The position numbers and the translations under genes are program-made. The notes under the pieces are model-generated. The model was given only the letters and a program-made list of their open reading frames with translations, was not told the DNA's origin and made no database searches. Shown here in pieces: positions 30,580-38,755 of a stretch of 64,000 nt of DNA; the stretch's first letter is position 1, and each line of letters begins with the position of its first letter. Source of the DNA: Streptomyces avermitilis MA-4680 = NBRC 14893 (GTDB taxonomy: Bacteria > Actinomycetota > Actinomycetes > Streptomycetales > Streptomycetaceae); NCBI RefSeq assembly GCF_000009765.2, contig NC_003155.5:5952001-6016000 (forward strand). The letters are read 5' to 3'.

Positions 30580-30753
30580 GCCGTGTCCGACATGACGACG
30601 CCGGCCGACGACGCGACGTGCCGGGCGACGACCGGGCGCGAGTTCAGCTCGGTGACCGCGGAGAACGTCATGAAGTGGGAGGTGACTACAGCGTGGAGGG
30701 CGTGAACGCGAAATCCACCGCGTACCACGAGCTCGCGCGCACCCTGCGGGCGG

Positions 30754-31359
30754 TCAGCGGGGCGTGACGGGCGTGCTGTTCGACGGGTCGAGGCACCAGT
30801 CGAGGAGCGAGGGCCAGGAGCCGTAGCCCGCGTCCAGGTCGAGGTGGGCCTCGCCGGGCAGGACGTCGACGGGCAGGCCGAGGGGTTCGGCGTACACGGC
30901 CGCGGCGCCGTCCGGGCAGTAGGGGTCGTTGTCGGCGGCGACGAGACGGGTGTACGTGGCCGCGGCGGCGAGGTGCGCGGGCGTCACGGGAGGGGGAGCG
31001 AAGGCCGCGACCTCCGCGTACCCCTTGAGCACGCTGCCGGACGGCGGGGCGACGAGCAGCACCCGGTCCACGGGGGCGGGGACGAGACCGCGGGCGGCCG
31101 CGTGCAGCCACAGCAGGCAGGCGAGGCTGTGGCAGACGACGGTGCGGGGCCGCGAGGCGGTGAGGTGGGTGCGGAGTTCGCCCAGCCAGGTGTCCAGGTC
31201 GGGGTCGTCGGGCTCGGGGAGCTGGGGGTGGGTGACCGCGTGGCCCCGGGCGGTGAGGCGGTCGGCGAGCCAGCTCTGCCAGTGGGCGGCGGGGCGGCGG
31301 TTCTGCCAGCCGTGGAGGAGCAGGAAGCCGTGCTCGCCGGTGATCGGGGGTGTGCTCAT
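30754..31359 (-). CDS. RBBP9/YdeN-type alpha/beta hydrolase
   Basis: A 201-residue single-domain serine hydrolase. FLLLHGWQ (12-19) forms the oxyanion region, VCHSLACLLW holds the nucleophile S78 in a variant of GxSxG, and DNDPYCP and GEAHLD supply the likely Asp and His. This group often handles small esters or peptides; the natural substrate is unknown. It is divergent from the LysR gene with 51 nt between start codons, so the LysR product may control it. It belongs to the three-gene island between the str and S10 operons. Confidence 0.85.
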   Translation of the reverse strand: MSTPPITGEHGFLLLHGWQNRRPAAHWQSWLADRLTARGHAVTHPQLPEPDDPDLDTWLGELRTHLTASRPRTVVCHSLACLLWLHAAARGLVPAPVDRVLLVAPPSGSVLKGYAEVAAFAPPPVTPAHLAAAATYTRLVAADNDPYCPDGAAAVYAEPLGLPVDVLPGEAHLDLDAGYGSWPSLLDWCLDPSNSTPVTPR

Positions 31360-31398
31360 GGCCTCGATGATGGGCCGGAGCGATCATGCAGGTCCAGT

Positions 31399-31404
31399 TA
31401 ATGT
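31399..31404 (+). promoter_or_regulatory. Putative -10 box of the lysR gene (leaderless start)
   Basis: TAATGT ends 6 nt before the ATG at 31411, without a Shine-Dalgarno sequence. In the short divergent gap it also overlaps the region where a LysR protein would bind. Confidence 0.45.
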
Positions 31405-31410
31405 CTCTGG

Positions 31411-32361
31411 ATGGAACCGGTAAGGAACTCCTTCACGGTCGATCTGCGACGGCTCGGTGTGCTGCGGGAACTGGAGCGGCGCGGGAGCCTGGCCCGTACC
31501 GCCGAGGCGCTGCATCTGACGCCCTCCGCCGTGTCGCAGCAGCTGGCGGCGCTGGCCCGGGAGGTGGGGGTCCCGCTGATCGTCAGGCAGGGGCGCGGGG
31601 CGCGGCTGACCGGGCAGGCGCGGGTGCTGCTGGAGCACGCCGAGGTGATGGCCGCGCAGTGGGAGCGGGCCCGTGCCGATCTCGCCGCGTGGGAGGAGGG
31701 GCGCCGTGGGGCGGTGACGGTCGGGGCGTTCTCCAGCGCCGTCAGCGGGCTGCTGCCAAACGCGCTGGGCCGGTTGGCCGAGCATCATCCGCGGGTGCGG
31801 GTCGCGGTGGTCGAGGCCGAACCCCCGGACCTGTTCACCCGGCTCGACGCCGGCGAGGTCGACATCGCGGTGGCGGTGGACTTCGCGGCCGCGCCGCCCC
31901 ACACGGACCGCCGCTACGCGCGCACCGACCTGTCGACCGACGTCCTGGACCTGGCGCTGCCCCGGGACCACCCCTGTGCGGGCCGGCCGGAGGTGGGGCT
32001 GCGGGAGCTGGCGGGCGACGCCTGGATCGTCGGGGACGCCCGCAGCTGCTGCGGGGCGATCACCAGGTCGGTGTGCGCGGCGAACGGCTTCACGCCGGAC
32101 ATCCGGCACGCCGTCAACGACTGGCAGTCGCTCGCCGCGCTCGTCGAGGCGGGTCTGGGTGTCGCGCTGGTCCCGCGCCTCGCGCAGCCACTGCACCGGC
32201 CGGGTCTGGTCCTGCGCACCCCGGCCGGGCCGTCGCCCACGCGGCACGTCTTCGCGGCGGTACGGGCGGGATCGGACGACGATCCGGTGCTGACTGCGGT
32301 ACTGGCGAGCCTGCGGGCGGCGGCAGCGGCGGCAGCGGCGGGCCAAGCCGACAGGCCCTAG
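31411..32361 (+). CDS. LysR family transcriptional regulator
   Basis: A 316-residue regulator. The N-terminal winged helix (about 10-68) reads DLRRLGVLRELERRGSLART and HLTPSAVSQQLAALAREVG; the periplasmic-binding-like effector domain follows (about 95-295) and ends in an Ala-rich tail. Two adjacent Cys (RSCCGAI) lie in the effector domain. It is divergently paired with the alpha/beta hydrolase, the usual arrangement for a LysR regulator and its target. Convergent with the PIG-L gene, 8 nt between stop codons. Effector unknown. Confidence 0.92.
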   Translation: MEPVRNSFTVDLRRLGVLRELERRGSLARTAEALHLTPSAVSQQLAALAREVGVPLIVRQGRGARLTGQARVLLEHAEVMAAQWERARADLAAWEEGRRGAVTVGAFSSAVSGLLPNALGRLAEHHPRVRVAVVEAEPPDLFTRLDAGEVDIAVAVDFAAAPPHTDRRYARTDLSTDVLDLALPRDHPCAGRPEVGLRELAGDAWIVGDARSCCGAITRSVCAANGFTPDIRHAVNDWQSLAALVEAGLGVALVPRLAQPLHRPGLVLRTPAGPSPTRHVFAAVRAGSDDDPVLTAVLASLRAAAAAAAAGQADRP

Positions 32362-32369
32362 GGGGCGGC

Positions 32370-34484
32370 TCAGACCTTCTGAGCGGAGGATCCGGCGCCC
32401 GTGCCCGTGCCCGAGCGGCGGGCCCGCCACAGCCAGGGCCGGGCGTCCGGGGACAGGCCCGCCGCGGCCGGGCCGCGGCGGGTGAGGCGGAGGGCGGGGC
32501 CGTCCAGGGTGGTCCGCGCCGGCACCGCCCGGGTGGCCCGGCCGTCGTGCAGGAGCCGGAGCGCGCCGTCGACGCCGCGGCCGAGGAGGTAGGAGCCGGC
32601 GGCACTCACCGGACCGTAGCCGGGGAAGACGACGGTGGGACCGTCCGTGGCTATCAGGGACGTCGAGGCGGGCGGCCGGTAGTAGAGGCGGTCGCCGGAC
32701 ACGGCTATCGCGTCGGCCGGCGCGGGCAGGGACCCGGTCCCCGAGGTGCCGGGCGTCACCGGCCCGTCCGGGGTCCACTGGTGGACGGTGTCGCGCCCGG
32801 GCGCGTACACACGCACCTCGCCGTCCGAGCCGACGACGGCGGTCAGCCCGTCCTGTATCTGCCCGCCGCCGAGGTCCCGCCACGGCGACCAGCGGCCGTC
32901 CCGCCCGCGCACCCGCGTGCTGACGCCGTGATCGGCGTTGCGTACGAAGAGGTGGACGCGTCCGTCGCGGCCGGTGACGGCGACGGGTGTCCCGATACGA
33001 CGACCGCGGTCGTCGTCGCCTTCGGGGTTCCCGAGCCCGGTCCACGCCCGGAAACCGCCGCCCCGGGCGGCCTGTTCGAGCAGCACGATCTCGCGGACGT
33101 CCGGCCCGCCCCGCCCCTCGACAGCGGCCAGCCGCAGCCCGAACAGGAGCTGCCGTCCGTCGTCGAGGGCGGCGGCACCGAGCACGGGCGCGAGCGGCCC
33201 GCCGCCCAGGTCGACGGCGTCGCCGAAGGTGCCCTCGGGGGTCTCGCGCCAGCGCACCGCGCGCATCCCGAGCACGCCGTACGCGGTCAGCCGGCCGTCC
33301 GCCTCCTCGGCCAGCGCGAGCCGCGGGCCGGGATAGCGGTAGTGGGTGGAGCGCACCCAGCCCTTGCGGTTGCGCAGCGGCCGCTCGCCGCCCACGTTGT
33401 AGTCACCGCAGCCGGCCGGGTTCCCGCACTCCCAGTGCGGGGCGGCGCCGTAGGGGACCAGGTGGGCGGCCTTGGGGCGCAGGACGGCCGGGGGGAGGTT
33501 GTCGGGCCAGTGGTGGTTGTAGTAGCCGCGGAAGGCGACGGTGGCGAACGGCGGCGGGCCGCCGGCGGAGGTCCGGGCCCAGCGGGCCATCGCGGCCCAG
33601 GTGAAGGAGGCGACGGCGGTGTGGTCGGCGTGGTCGGAGTAGCCGGGCTGCTCGCTGTCGTGGATCCGGGTGACGGGGTCGCTGTGCTGGATGTCCGGGT
33701 CGGGGTCGAGCGTGTGCACGAGCGTGGGGCGGTACCGCTCGAAGAGGCCGACGAGGACGTCGAGGAGGCCGTCGTGGTCGTACGACTGGACCGTGCTCAG
33801 CGGTGAACCGTCGGCGACGACCGTGCCGAGCGCGAGGCCCCGCTCCCGCCAGAGCGCCGGTACGCCCATGTGCCCGAAGGGCGTGTGCATGGCCAGGTTG
33901 AGATGGACCAGGTCGACGCGACGCCCTTCGTTCTCAAGGGAGTTGACCTCGGCGAGGTGCCCGCCGGGCAGTGCGGCGACGGACTTGTTCCACGGGGTGA
34001 AGAGGGGGAGCCCGAGCTGTGCGGCATAGCTCTGCCGCAGGCCTTGGTGGCGCGCTGAGGAGTAGGCGGCCTTGTCGGCGGGCGGATGCGGCTGCCCGGG
34101 GATCTTGTTGACGCCGTCGGCCTCACCGGCGGTGACGTACACGCAGACGAGGGGGACGCCCGCGGCGACGGCGTACTGGGTGTCCGGGTTCATGAAGTAC
34201 AGGTCGTCGTCGGGGTGCGCGAGGACCTGCATGAGCAGGGCGTGCCGGCCCTGGACGGCGGGCTTTCCGGAGGCGGGGGAGGGCGCGGCGGTGGCTGCCC
34301 CGGAGGACCGCGAGGGCCCGCACCCGACCGCCGCGGCAACCGCGGCGACGGCACCGCCGAGCAGTACGGCACGCCGAGTCGTCCTGCGCAGGGGGCCGGG
34401 CGGCCCTGGCTCGGTGTCGGCCGTCCCGCCCTTGGGGTCGGTCGTCCTGTGTATGGGGTGGCCCGGGACAGCCCTGAATCGCAC
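32370..34484 (-). CDS. Exported PIG-L family deacetylase with C-terminal beta-propeller, Tat lipoprotein
   Basis: A 704-residue exported protein. The N-terminus has a twin-arginine motif (TTRRAVLLGG, R37-R38), a hydrophobic stretch and a lipobox ending at C55 (AAVGC), so Tat export and lipid anchoring are predicted. The PIG-L domain follows: AHPDDD (89-94) and HADH (285-288) are the zinc ligands of N-acetylglucosamine-type deacetylases. From about 400 to the end, repeated short Trp/Gly strands (RAWTGLG, SPWRDLGG, VHQWTPDG) suggest a lectin-like beta-propeller. It may deacetylate extracellular or cell-wall amino sugars; the target is not known. GTG start with GGAG 6 nt upstream. Confidence 0.82.
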   Translation of the reverse strand: MRFRAVPGHPIHRTTDPKGGTADTEPGPPGPLRRTTRRAVLLGGAVAAVAAAVGCGPSRSSGAATAAPSPASGKPAVQGRHALLMQVLAHPDDDLYFMNPDTQYAVAAGVPLVCVYVTAGEADGVNKIPGQPHPPADKAAYSSARHQGLRQSYAAQLGLPLFTPWNKSVAALPGGHLAEVNSLENEGRRVDLVHLNLAMHTPFGHMGVPALWRERGLALGTVVADGSPLSTVQSYDHDGLLDVLVGLFERYRPTLVHTLDPDPDIQHSDPVTRIHDSEQPGYSDHADHTAVASFTWAAMARWARTSAGGPPPFATVAFRGYYNHHWPDNLPPAVLRPKAAHLVPYGAAPHWECGNPAGCGDYNVGGERPLRNRKGWVRSTHYRYPGPRLALAEEADGRLTAYGVLGMRAVRWRETPEGTFGDAVDLGGGPLAPVLGAAALDDGRQLLFGLRLAAVEGRGGPDVREIVLLEQAARGGGFRAWTGLGNPEGDDDRGRRIGTPVAVTGRDGRVHLFVRNADHGVSTRVRGRDGRWSPWRDLGGGQIQDGLTAVVGSDGEVRVYAPGRDTVHQWTPDGPVTPGTSGTGSLPAPADAIAVSGDRLYYRPPASTSLIATDGPTVVFPGYGPVSAAGSYLLGRGVDGALRLLHDGRATRAVPARTTLDGPALRLTRRGPAAAGLSPDARPWLWRARRSGTGTGAGSSAQKV

Positions 34485-34627
34485 GCCGTACTCCGTCCGC
34501 TGTTCGCAGCGGTCGGGGGCGCTGCTGTGCTCACTCGTTCCGGTTTTTCACCTGAGGAGAGGGTCGTCAGCGATGTCGGGTTCCATGCACGGACATGTTC
34601 TGTTCACCCGGAAGGGGGCTGCCGGGA

Positions 34628-34643
34628 TGAGCACATGTGCTCA
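34628..34643. promoter_or_regulatory. 16-bp perfect palindrome upstream of rpsJ and the PIG-L gene
   Basis: TGAGCACATGTGCTCA is fully self-complementary. It lies about 144 bp before the PIG-L start (on its upstream side) and about 85 bp before the rpsJ -35 box. It could be a transcription-factor operator; no cognate protein is identified. The rest of 34485-34727 shows no gene. Confidence 0.5.
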
Positions 34644-34727
34644 CGTTCCCGGCCGGCCGGTGGCACCGGGGTCGGACGCGTGTGCCCCGGGCGGATCGGT
34701 GTGCGACCCTTGCTGAGTGCCCGGGGT

Positions 34728-34755
34728 TTGACCTGCGTCACCCTCGGGGTACGAT
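34728..34755 (+). promoter_or_regulatory. S10 operon (rpsJ) promoter
   Basis: TTGACC (34728-34733), 16-nt spacer, TACGAT (34750-34755). The predicted start at about 34762 leaves an unusually long leader of about 376 nt. Confidence 0.65.
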
Positions 34756-34761
34756 CCTCGG

Positions 34762-35137
34762 CCCGATTGGCCAGGCCCGTGCCCCGTATGGCAGACTGTC
34801 GGAGTTGCTCGGTCGAGTGCCGATGCTGTGCGCCTCCCGCCGGGAGGACTGGAAGCGAGTCCCACAGTACTCGTCGCCCGATCTGTCGAAAGGCAGCGCT
34901 GGGGCGGACGTACGGGAATCTTCCGGGAAGTTTCAGCGGGGTGCCGACCAGGCGCCCGGTGGGTGTTGTGCCCCCGGTCCTGCGGTTTTTTTCGGGCCGT
35001 GTCCCTCGGTAGGGAAATCCATATCGGATATCTCTGTCAGCAAGAGCGCGACACACCCGACCGCGTGGGTCGGAGGTCAGGACGCGAACCCCCGGGCTCC
35101 AGAGCGTTTTATCGAGACGAAGGACTACTGAGTAGCC
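34762..35137 (+). promoter_or_regulatory. Long 5' leader of the S10 operon
   Basis: No reading frame in this span looks like a protein. A run of seven T (34986-34992) follows a GC-rich stretch with short inverted segments (CCGGTGGG near 34956 and CCCCCGG near 34971), so a transcriptional attenuator is possible. The 25-nt element shared with the rpsL leader lies near its 3' end. Ribosomal-protein feedback, as known for L4 in E. coli, is a possibility, not shown. Confidence 0.5.
35049..35073 (+). promoter_or_regulatory. Leader hairpin element shared with the rpsL leader
   Basis: Exact 25-nt match to 26074-26098, including CCCGACCGCGTGGGTCGG, which can form a 6-bp hairpin. It ends 64 nt before the rpsJ ATG. 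Flanking bases differ between the two sites, so the conserved unit is sharply bounded. Confidence 0.8.
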
Positions 35138-35446
35138 ATGGCGGGACAGAAGATCCGCATCCGGCTCAAGGCCTACGACCACGAGGTCATCGATTCCTCG
35201 GCGAAGAAGATCGTCGAGACGGTGACGCGTACTGGTGCGTCGGTCGCGGGCCCGGTGCCGCTGCCCACTGAGAAGAACGTGTACTGCGTCATCAAGTCGC
35301 CGCACAAGTACAAGGACTCGCGCGAGCACTTCGAGATGCGCACGCACAAGCGCCTGATCGACATCCTCGACCCGACCCCCAAGACCGTTGACTCTCTGAT
35401 GCGACTCGACCTCCCGGCCGGTGTCGACATCGAGATCAAGCTCTGA
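35138..35446 (+). CDS. rpsJ: 30S ribosomal protein S10
   Basis: A 102-residue protein (uS10) of the small-subunit head; as NusE it also takes part in antitermination with NusB. It begins MAGQKIRIRLKAYDHEVIDS and contains the HFEMRTHKRLIDI segment. It is the first gene of the S10 block, behind a long leader; rplC follows 17 nt after its stop. Confidence 0.98.
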   Translation: MAGQKIRIRLKAYDHEVIDSSAKKIVETVTRTGASVAGPVPLPTEKNVYCVIKSPHKYKDSREHFEMRTHKRLIDILDPTPKTVDSLMRLDLPAGVDIEIKL

Positions 35447-35463
35447 AGGCCGGTGATCTGAAG

Positions 35464-36108
35464 ATGGCTAAGCAGATCAAGGGCATCCTGGGCGAGAAGC
35501 TCGGCATGACGCAGGTGTGGGACGAGAACAACCGTGTTGTTCCGGTCACCGTCGTCAAGGCCGGTCCGAACGTCGTGACCCAGGTCCGTACGAATGACTC
35601 CGACGGCTACGAGTCGGTCCAGATCGCCTTCGGCGAGATCGACCCGCGCAAGGTGAACAAGCCCCTCAAGGGCCACTTCGCCAAGGCCGACGTCACCCCC
35701 CGCCGCCACCTCGTCGAGATCCGTACCGCTGACGCCAGCGAGTACACCCTCGGCCAGGAGATCACCGCCGAGACCTTCGAGGCCGGCGTCAAGGTGGACG
35801 TGACCGGCAAGAGCAAGGGCAAGGGCTTCGCCGGTGTCATGAAGCGTCACAACTTCAAGGGCCTCGGCGCCGGTCACGGCACCCAGCGCAAGCACCGCTC
35901 TCCCGGCTCCATCGGTGGCTGCGCCACCCCGGGCCGTGTGTTCAAGGGCCTCCGCATGGCGGGTCGCATGGGCAACGAGCGGGTCACCACCCAGAACCTG
36001 ACCGTTCACGCCGTTGACGCGGAGAAGGGCCTGCTCCTCATCAAGGGCGCGGTTCCTGGTCCGAACGGCGGCCTCGTCCTGGTCCGCACTGCGGCCAAGG
36101 GGGCCTGA
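35464..36108 (+). CDS. rplC: 50S ribosomal protein L3
   Basis: A 214-residue protein (uL3) needed early in 50S assembly, with a loop reaching the peptidyl-transferase centre. MAKQIKGILGEKLGMTQVWD and the GTQRKHRSPGSIGGCATPGR segment are diagnostic. It sits between rpsJ and rplD with short gaps (17 and 5 nt), consistent with one transcript. Confidence 0.98.
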   Translation: MAKQIKGILGEKLGMTQVWDENNRVVPVTVVKAGPNVVTQVRTNDSDGYESVQIAFGEIDPRKVNKPLKGHFAKADVTPRRHLVEIRTADASEYTLGQEITAETFEAGVKVDVTGKSKGKGFAGVMKRHNFKGLGAGHGTQRKHRSPGSIGGCATPGRVFKGLRMAGRMGNERVTTQNLTVHAVDAEKGLLLIKGAVPGPNGGLVLVRTAAKGA

Positions 36109-36113
36109 GGACT

Positions 36114-36779
36114 ATGAGCACCATTGACATTCTGTCGCCCTCCGGCGACAACGCCGGGACCGTTGAGCTCCCGGCCGAGATCTTCGACGTAGAGAAGATC
36201 AGCATCCCGCTGCTTCACCAGGTCGTCGTTGCGCAGCTGGCCGCTGCCCGTCAGGGCACGCACAAGGTCAAGCGTCGTGGCGAGGTCCGCGGTGGTGGTA
36301 AGAAGCCTTACCGCCAGAAGGGCACCGGCCGCGCGCGCCAGGGTTCGACCCGTGCGCCGCAGTTCGCCGGCGGTGGCGTCGTCCACGGCCCCACGCCGCG
36401 TGACTACTCGCAGCGGACCCCGAAGAAGATGAAGGCCGCGGCCCTGCGCCACGCCCTCACCGACCGGGCCCGCAACGCTCGCATCCACGTCATCACCGGC
36501 GTGATCGAGGGCGAGACCCCCTCCACCAAGGCCGCGAAGAGCTTCCTCGGCAAGGTCAGCGAGCGCAAGAACGTGCTCCTGGTCATCGAGCGCTCCGACG
36601 AGGCCGCGCTGCTTTCCGCGCGCAACCTGCCCCAGGTCCACATCCTGGAGCCGGGCCAGCTGAACACGTACGACGTTCTCGTCTCGGACGACGTGGTCTT
36701 CACCCAGGCCGCTTTCGAGTCCTTCGTGTCTGGCGCGCCGCAGTCGTCGGCTGCTGACACCGAAGGGAGCGAAGCCTGA
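36114..36779 (+). CDS. rplD: 50S ribosomal protein L4
   Basis: A 221-residue protein (uL4) lining the exit tunnel. The RQGTHKVKRRGEVRGGGKKP and YRQKGTGRARQGS loop that reaches the tunnel is intact (macrolide-relevant region). In E. coli L4 represses its own S10 operon; whether this holds here is unknown. Its stop overlaps the rplW start by one base. Confidence 0.98.
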   Translation: MSTIDILSPSGDNAGTVELPAEIFDVEKISIPLLHQVVVAQLAAARQGTHKVKRRGEVRGGGKKPYRQKGTGRARQGSTRAPQFAGGGVVHGPTPRDYSQRTPKKMKAAALRHALTDRARNARIHVITGVIEGETPSTKAAKSFLGKVSERKNVLLVIERSDEAALLSARNLPQVHILEPGQLNTYDVLVSDDVVFTQAAFESFVSGAPQSSAADTEGSEA

Positions 36780-37195
36780 TGGCTACGCGTCACCCGAGCA
36801 TTGCCTCGAAGGCCGCCAAGGCCGCCAAGGCCGCGCGCGTCGCCAAGGCGAAGCGCCACGAGGCCGAAGGCAAGAACACCGTCGAGACGCCGCTGAGCAA
36901 GAGCTTCACGGACCCCCGTGACGTCCTCGTCAAGCCGGTCGTCTCCGAGAAGAGTTACGCGCTCCTCGACGAGGGCAAGTACACCTTCATCGTCGCGCCT
37001 GGCGCCAACAAGACCCAGATCAAGCAGGCCGTCCAGGCGGTCTTCTCGGTCAAGGTCACCGGGGTCAACACGATCAACCGCCAGGGCAAGCGCAAGCGCA
37101 CCAAGAGCGGTTTCGGTAAGCGCGCTGACACCAAGCGCGCGATCGTGACCCTCGCTGAGGGCGACCGTATCGACATCTTCGGCCAGGCCTCCTAA
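36779..37195 (+). CDS. rplW: 50S ribosomal protein L23 with N-terminal extension
   Basis: A 138-residue form of uL23, which sits at the tunnel exit and docks trigger factor and SRP. The standard domain begins at about residue 45 (DPRDVLVKPVVSEKSYALLD). The first 44 residues are Ala/Lys-rich (SKAAKAAKAARVAKAKRHEA) and probably disordered; the ATG at 36779 overlaps the rplD stop by one base and is the natural coupled start, so the extension seems real. Confidence 0.95.
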   Translation: MATRHPSIASKAAKAAKAARVAKAKRHEAEGKNTVETPLSKSFTDPRDVLVKPVVSEKSYALLDEGKYTFIVAPGANKTQIKQAVQAVFSVKVTGVNTINRQGKRKRTKSGFGKRADTKRAIVTLAEGDRIDIFGQAS

Positions 37196-37234
37196 CGGAG
37201 CGCCCTGGTCCGAATATCGGACGAGGACTGAGAA

Positions 37235-38071
37235 ATGGGAATCCGCAAGTACAAGCCGACTACGCCGGGCCGTCGTGGCTCCAGCGTCGCCGACTTCGTC
37301 GAGGTCACGCGGTCCACGCCGGAGAAGTCGCTGGTCCGCCCGCTGCACAGCAAGGGCGGCCGTAACAACGCCGGTCGTGTGACCGTTCGCCACCAGGGTG
37401 GCGGACACAAGCGCGCCTACCGAGTGATCGACTTCCGTCGTCACGACAAGGACGGCGTGCCGGCGAAGGTCGCGCACATCGAGTACGACCCCAACCGCAC
37501 CGCGCGCATCGCGCTGCTGCACTACGCCGACGGCGAGAAGCGCTACATCCTCGCCCCGCGCAACCTGCAGCAGGGTGACCGCGTCGAGAACGGTCCTGGG
37601 GCCGACATCAAGCCGGGCAACAACCTGGCGCTCCGCAACATCCCGGTCGGTACCACGGTCCACGCGATCGAGCTCCGCCCCGGTGGCGGTGCCAAGTTCG
37701 CCCGCTCCGCAGGTGCCTCCGTGCAGCTGCTGGCGCGTGAGGGTGCCATGGCGACGCTCCGTATGCCGTCCGGCGAGATCCGCATGGTGGACGCGCGCTG
37801 CCGCGCCACCGTCGGTGAGGTCGGCAACGCCGAGCAGTCGAACATCAACTGGGGCAAGGCCGGCCGTAAGCGCTGGCTGGGCGTCCGCCCGACCGTTCGC
37901 GGTGTGGCGATGAACCCGGTTGACCACCCGCACGGTGGTGGTGAGGGCAAGACCTCCGGTGGTCGCCACCCGGTCTCCCCGTGGGGTCAGAAGGAGGGTC
38001 GTACTCGCTCGCCGAAGAAGGCTTCGAGCAAGTACATCGTCCGCCGCCGCAAGACGAACAAGAAGCGCTAG
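37235..38071 (+). CDS. rplB: 50S ribosomal protein L2
   Basis: A 278-residue protein (uL2) that joins the subunits and supports peptidyl transfer. It begins MGIRKYKPTTPGRRGSSVAD; the conserved C-terminal NPVDHPHGGGEGKTSGGRHP includes the functionally important His. It is followed 12 nt later by rpsS. Confidence 0.98.
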   Translation: MGIRKYKPTTPGRRGSSVADFVEVTRSTPEKSLVRPLHSKGGRNNAGRVTVRHQGGGHKRAYRVIDFRRHDKDGVPAKVAHIEYDPNRTARIALLHYADGEKRYILAPRNLQQGDRVENGPGADIKPGNNLALRNIPVGTTVHAIELRPGGGAKFARSAGASVQLLAREGAMATLRMPSGEIRMVDARCRATVGEVGNAEQSNINWGKAGRKRWLGVRPTVRGVAMNPVDHPHGGGEGKTSGGRHPVSPWGQKEGRTRSPKKASSKYIVRRRKTNKKR

Positions 38072-38083
38072 GAGCGGGTTTAG

Positions 38084-38365
38084 ATGCCGCGCAGTCTCAA
38101 GAAGGGGCCCTTCGTCGACGACCACCTGATCAAGAAGGTGGACGCCCAGAACGAAGCTGGTTCCAAGAACGTCATCAAGACCTGGTCCCGTCGCTCGATG
38201 ATCATCCCGGCCATGCTCGGCCACACGATCGCGGTGCACAACGGCAAGACCCACATTCCGGTGTTTGTCACCGAGTCGATGGTCGGCCACAAGCTCGGCG
38301 AGTTCTCGCCGACGCGCACCTTCCGGGGTCACGTGAAGGACGACCGGAAGTCGAAGCGCCGCTAA
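38084..38365 (+). CDS. rpsS: 30S ribosomal protein S19
   Basis: A 93-residue protein (uS19) of the small-subunit head, near the A site. MPRSLKKGPFVDDHL and the FVTESMVGHKLGEFSPTRTF segment are diagnostic. Preceded by GGAGCGGG; rplV starts 42 nt after its stop. Confidence 0.98.
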   Translation: MPRSLKKGPFVDDHLIKKVDAQNEAGSKNVIKTWSRRSMIIPAMLGHTIAVHNGKTHIPVFVTESMVGHKLGEFSPTRTFRGHVKDDRKSKRR

Positions 38366-38407
38366 CAGCGGGGTGGATTGACCATGACAGACACTGGAAG
38401 GACAACC

Positions 38408-38755
38408 ATGGAAGCCAGGGCCCAGGCGCGGTACATCCGCGTCACGCCCATGAAGGCCCGCCGCGTGGTGGACCTTATCCGTGGCATGGATGCCACGGAG
38501 GCTCAGGCGGTCCTGCGTTTCGCCCCGCAGGCCGCGAGCGTGCCGGTCGGCAAGGTGCTTGACAGCGCCATTGCCAACGCCGCGCACAACTACGACCACA
38601 CCGACGCCGACAGCCTCTTCATCTCCGAGGCGTACGTCGACGAGGGTCCGACCCTGAAGCGGTTCCGGCCGCGCGCCCAGGGCCGTGCCTACCGGATCCG
38701 CAAGCGGACCAGCCACATCACTGTGGTCGTCAGCAGCAAGGAAGGAACCCGGTAA
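38408..38755 (+). CDS. rplV: 50S ribosomal protein L22
   Basis: A 115-residue protein (uL22) lining the exit tunnel. The ATG at 38408 is chosen because GGAAGGA (38396-38402) precedes it and the product starts MEARAQARYIRVTPMKARRV, the usual form; upstream in-frame TTG and ATG codons would add 8-10 residues. The tunnel hairpin region (FRPRAQGRAYRIRKRTSHI) is intact. The rpsC ATG overlaps its stop. Confidence 0.96.
   Translation: MEARAQARYIRVTPMKARRVVDLIRGMDATEAQAVLRFAPQAASVPVGKVLDSAIANAAHNYDHTDADSLFISEAYVDEGPTLKRFRPRAQGRAYRIRKRTSHITVVVSSKEGTR

Noticed and set aside
30619..30767. Two short protein-like stretches in different frames (EFSSVTAENVMKWE and STAYHELARTLRAVSGA) between tuf and the alpha/beta hydrolase
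   Set aside because: They could be a remnant of a lost gene, but each is under 35 codons, neither matches a family I know, and the second overlaps the end of the hydrolase gene on the other strand. Not enough for a feature.
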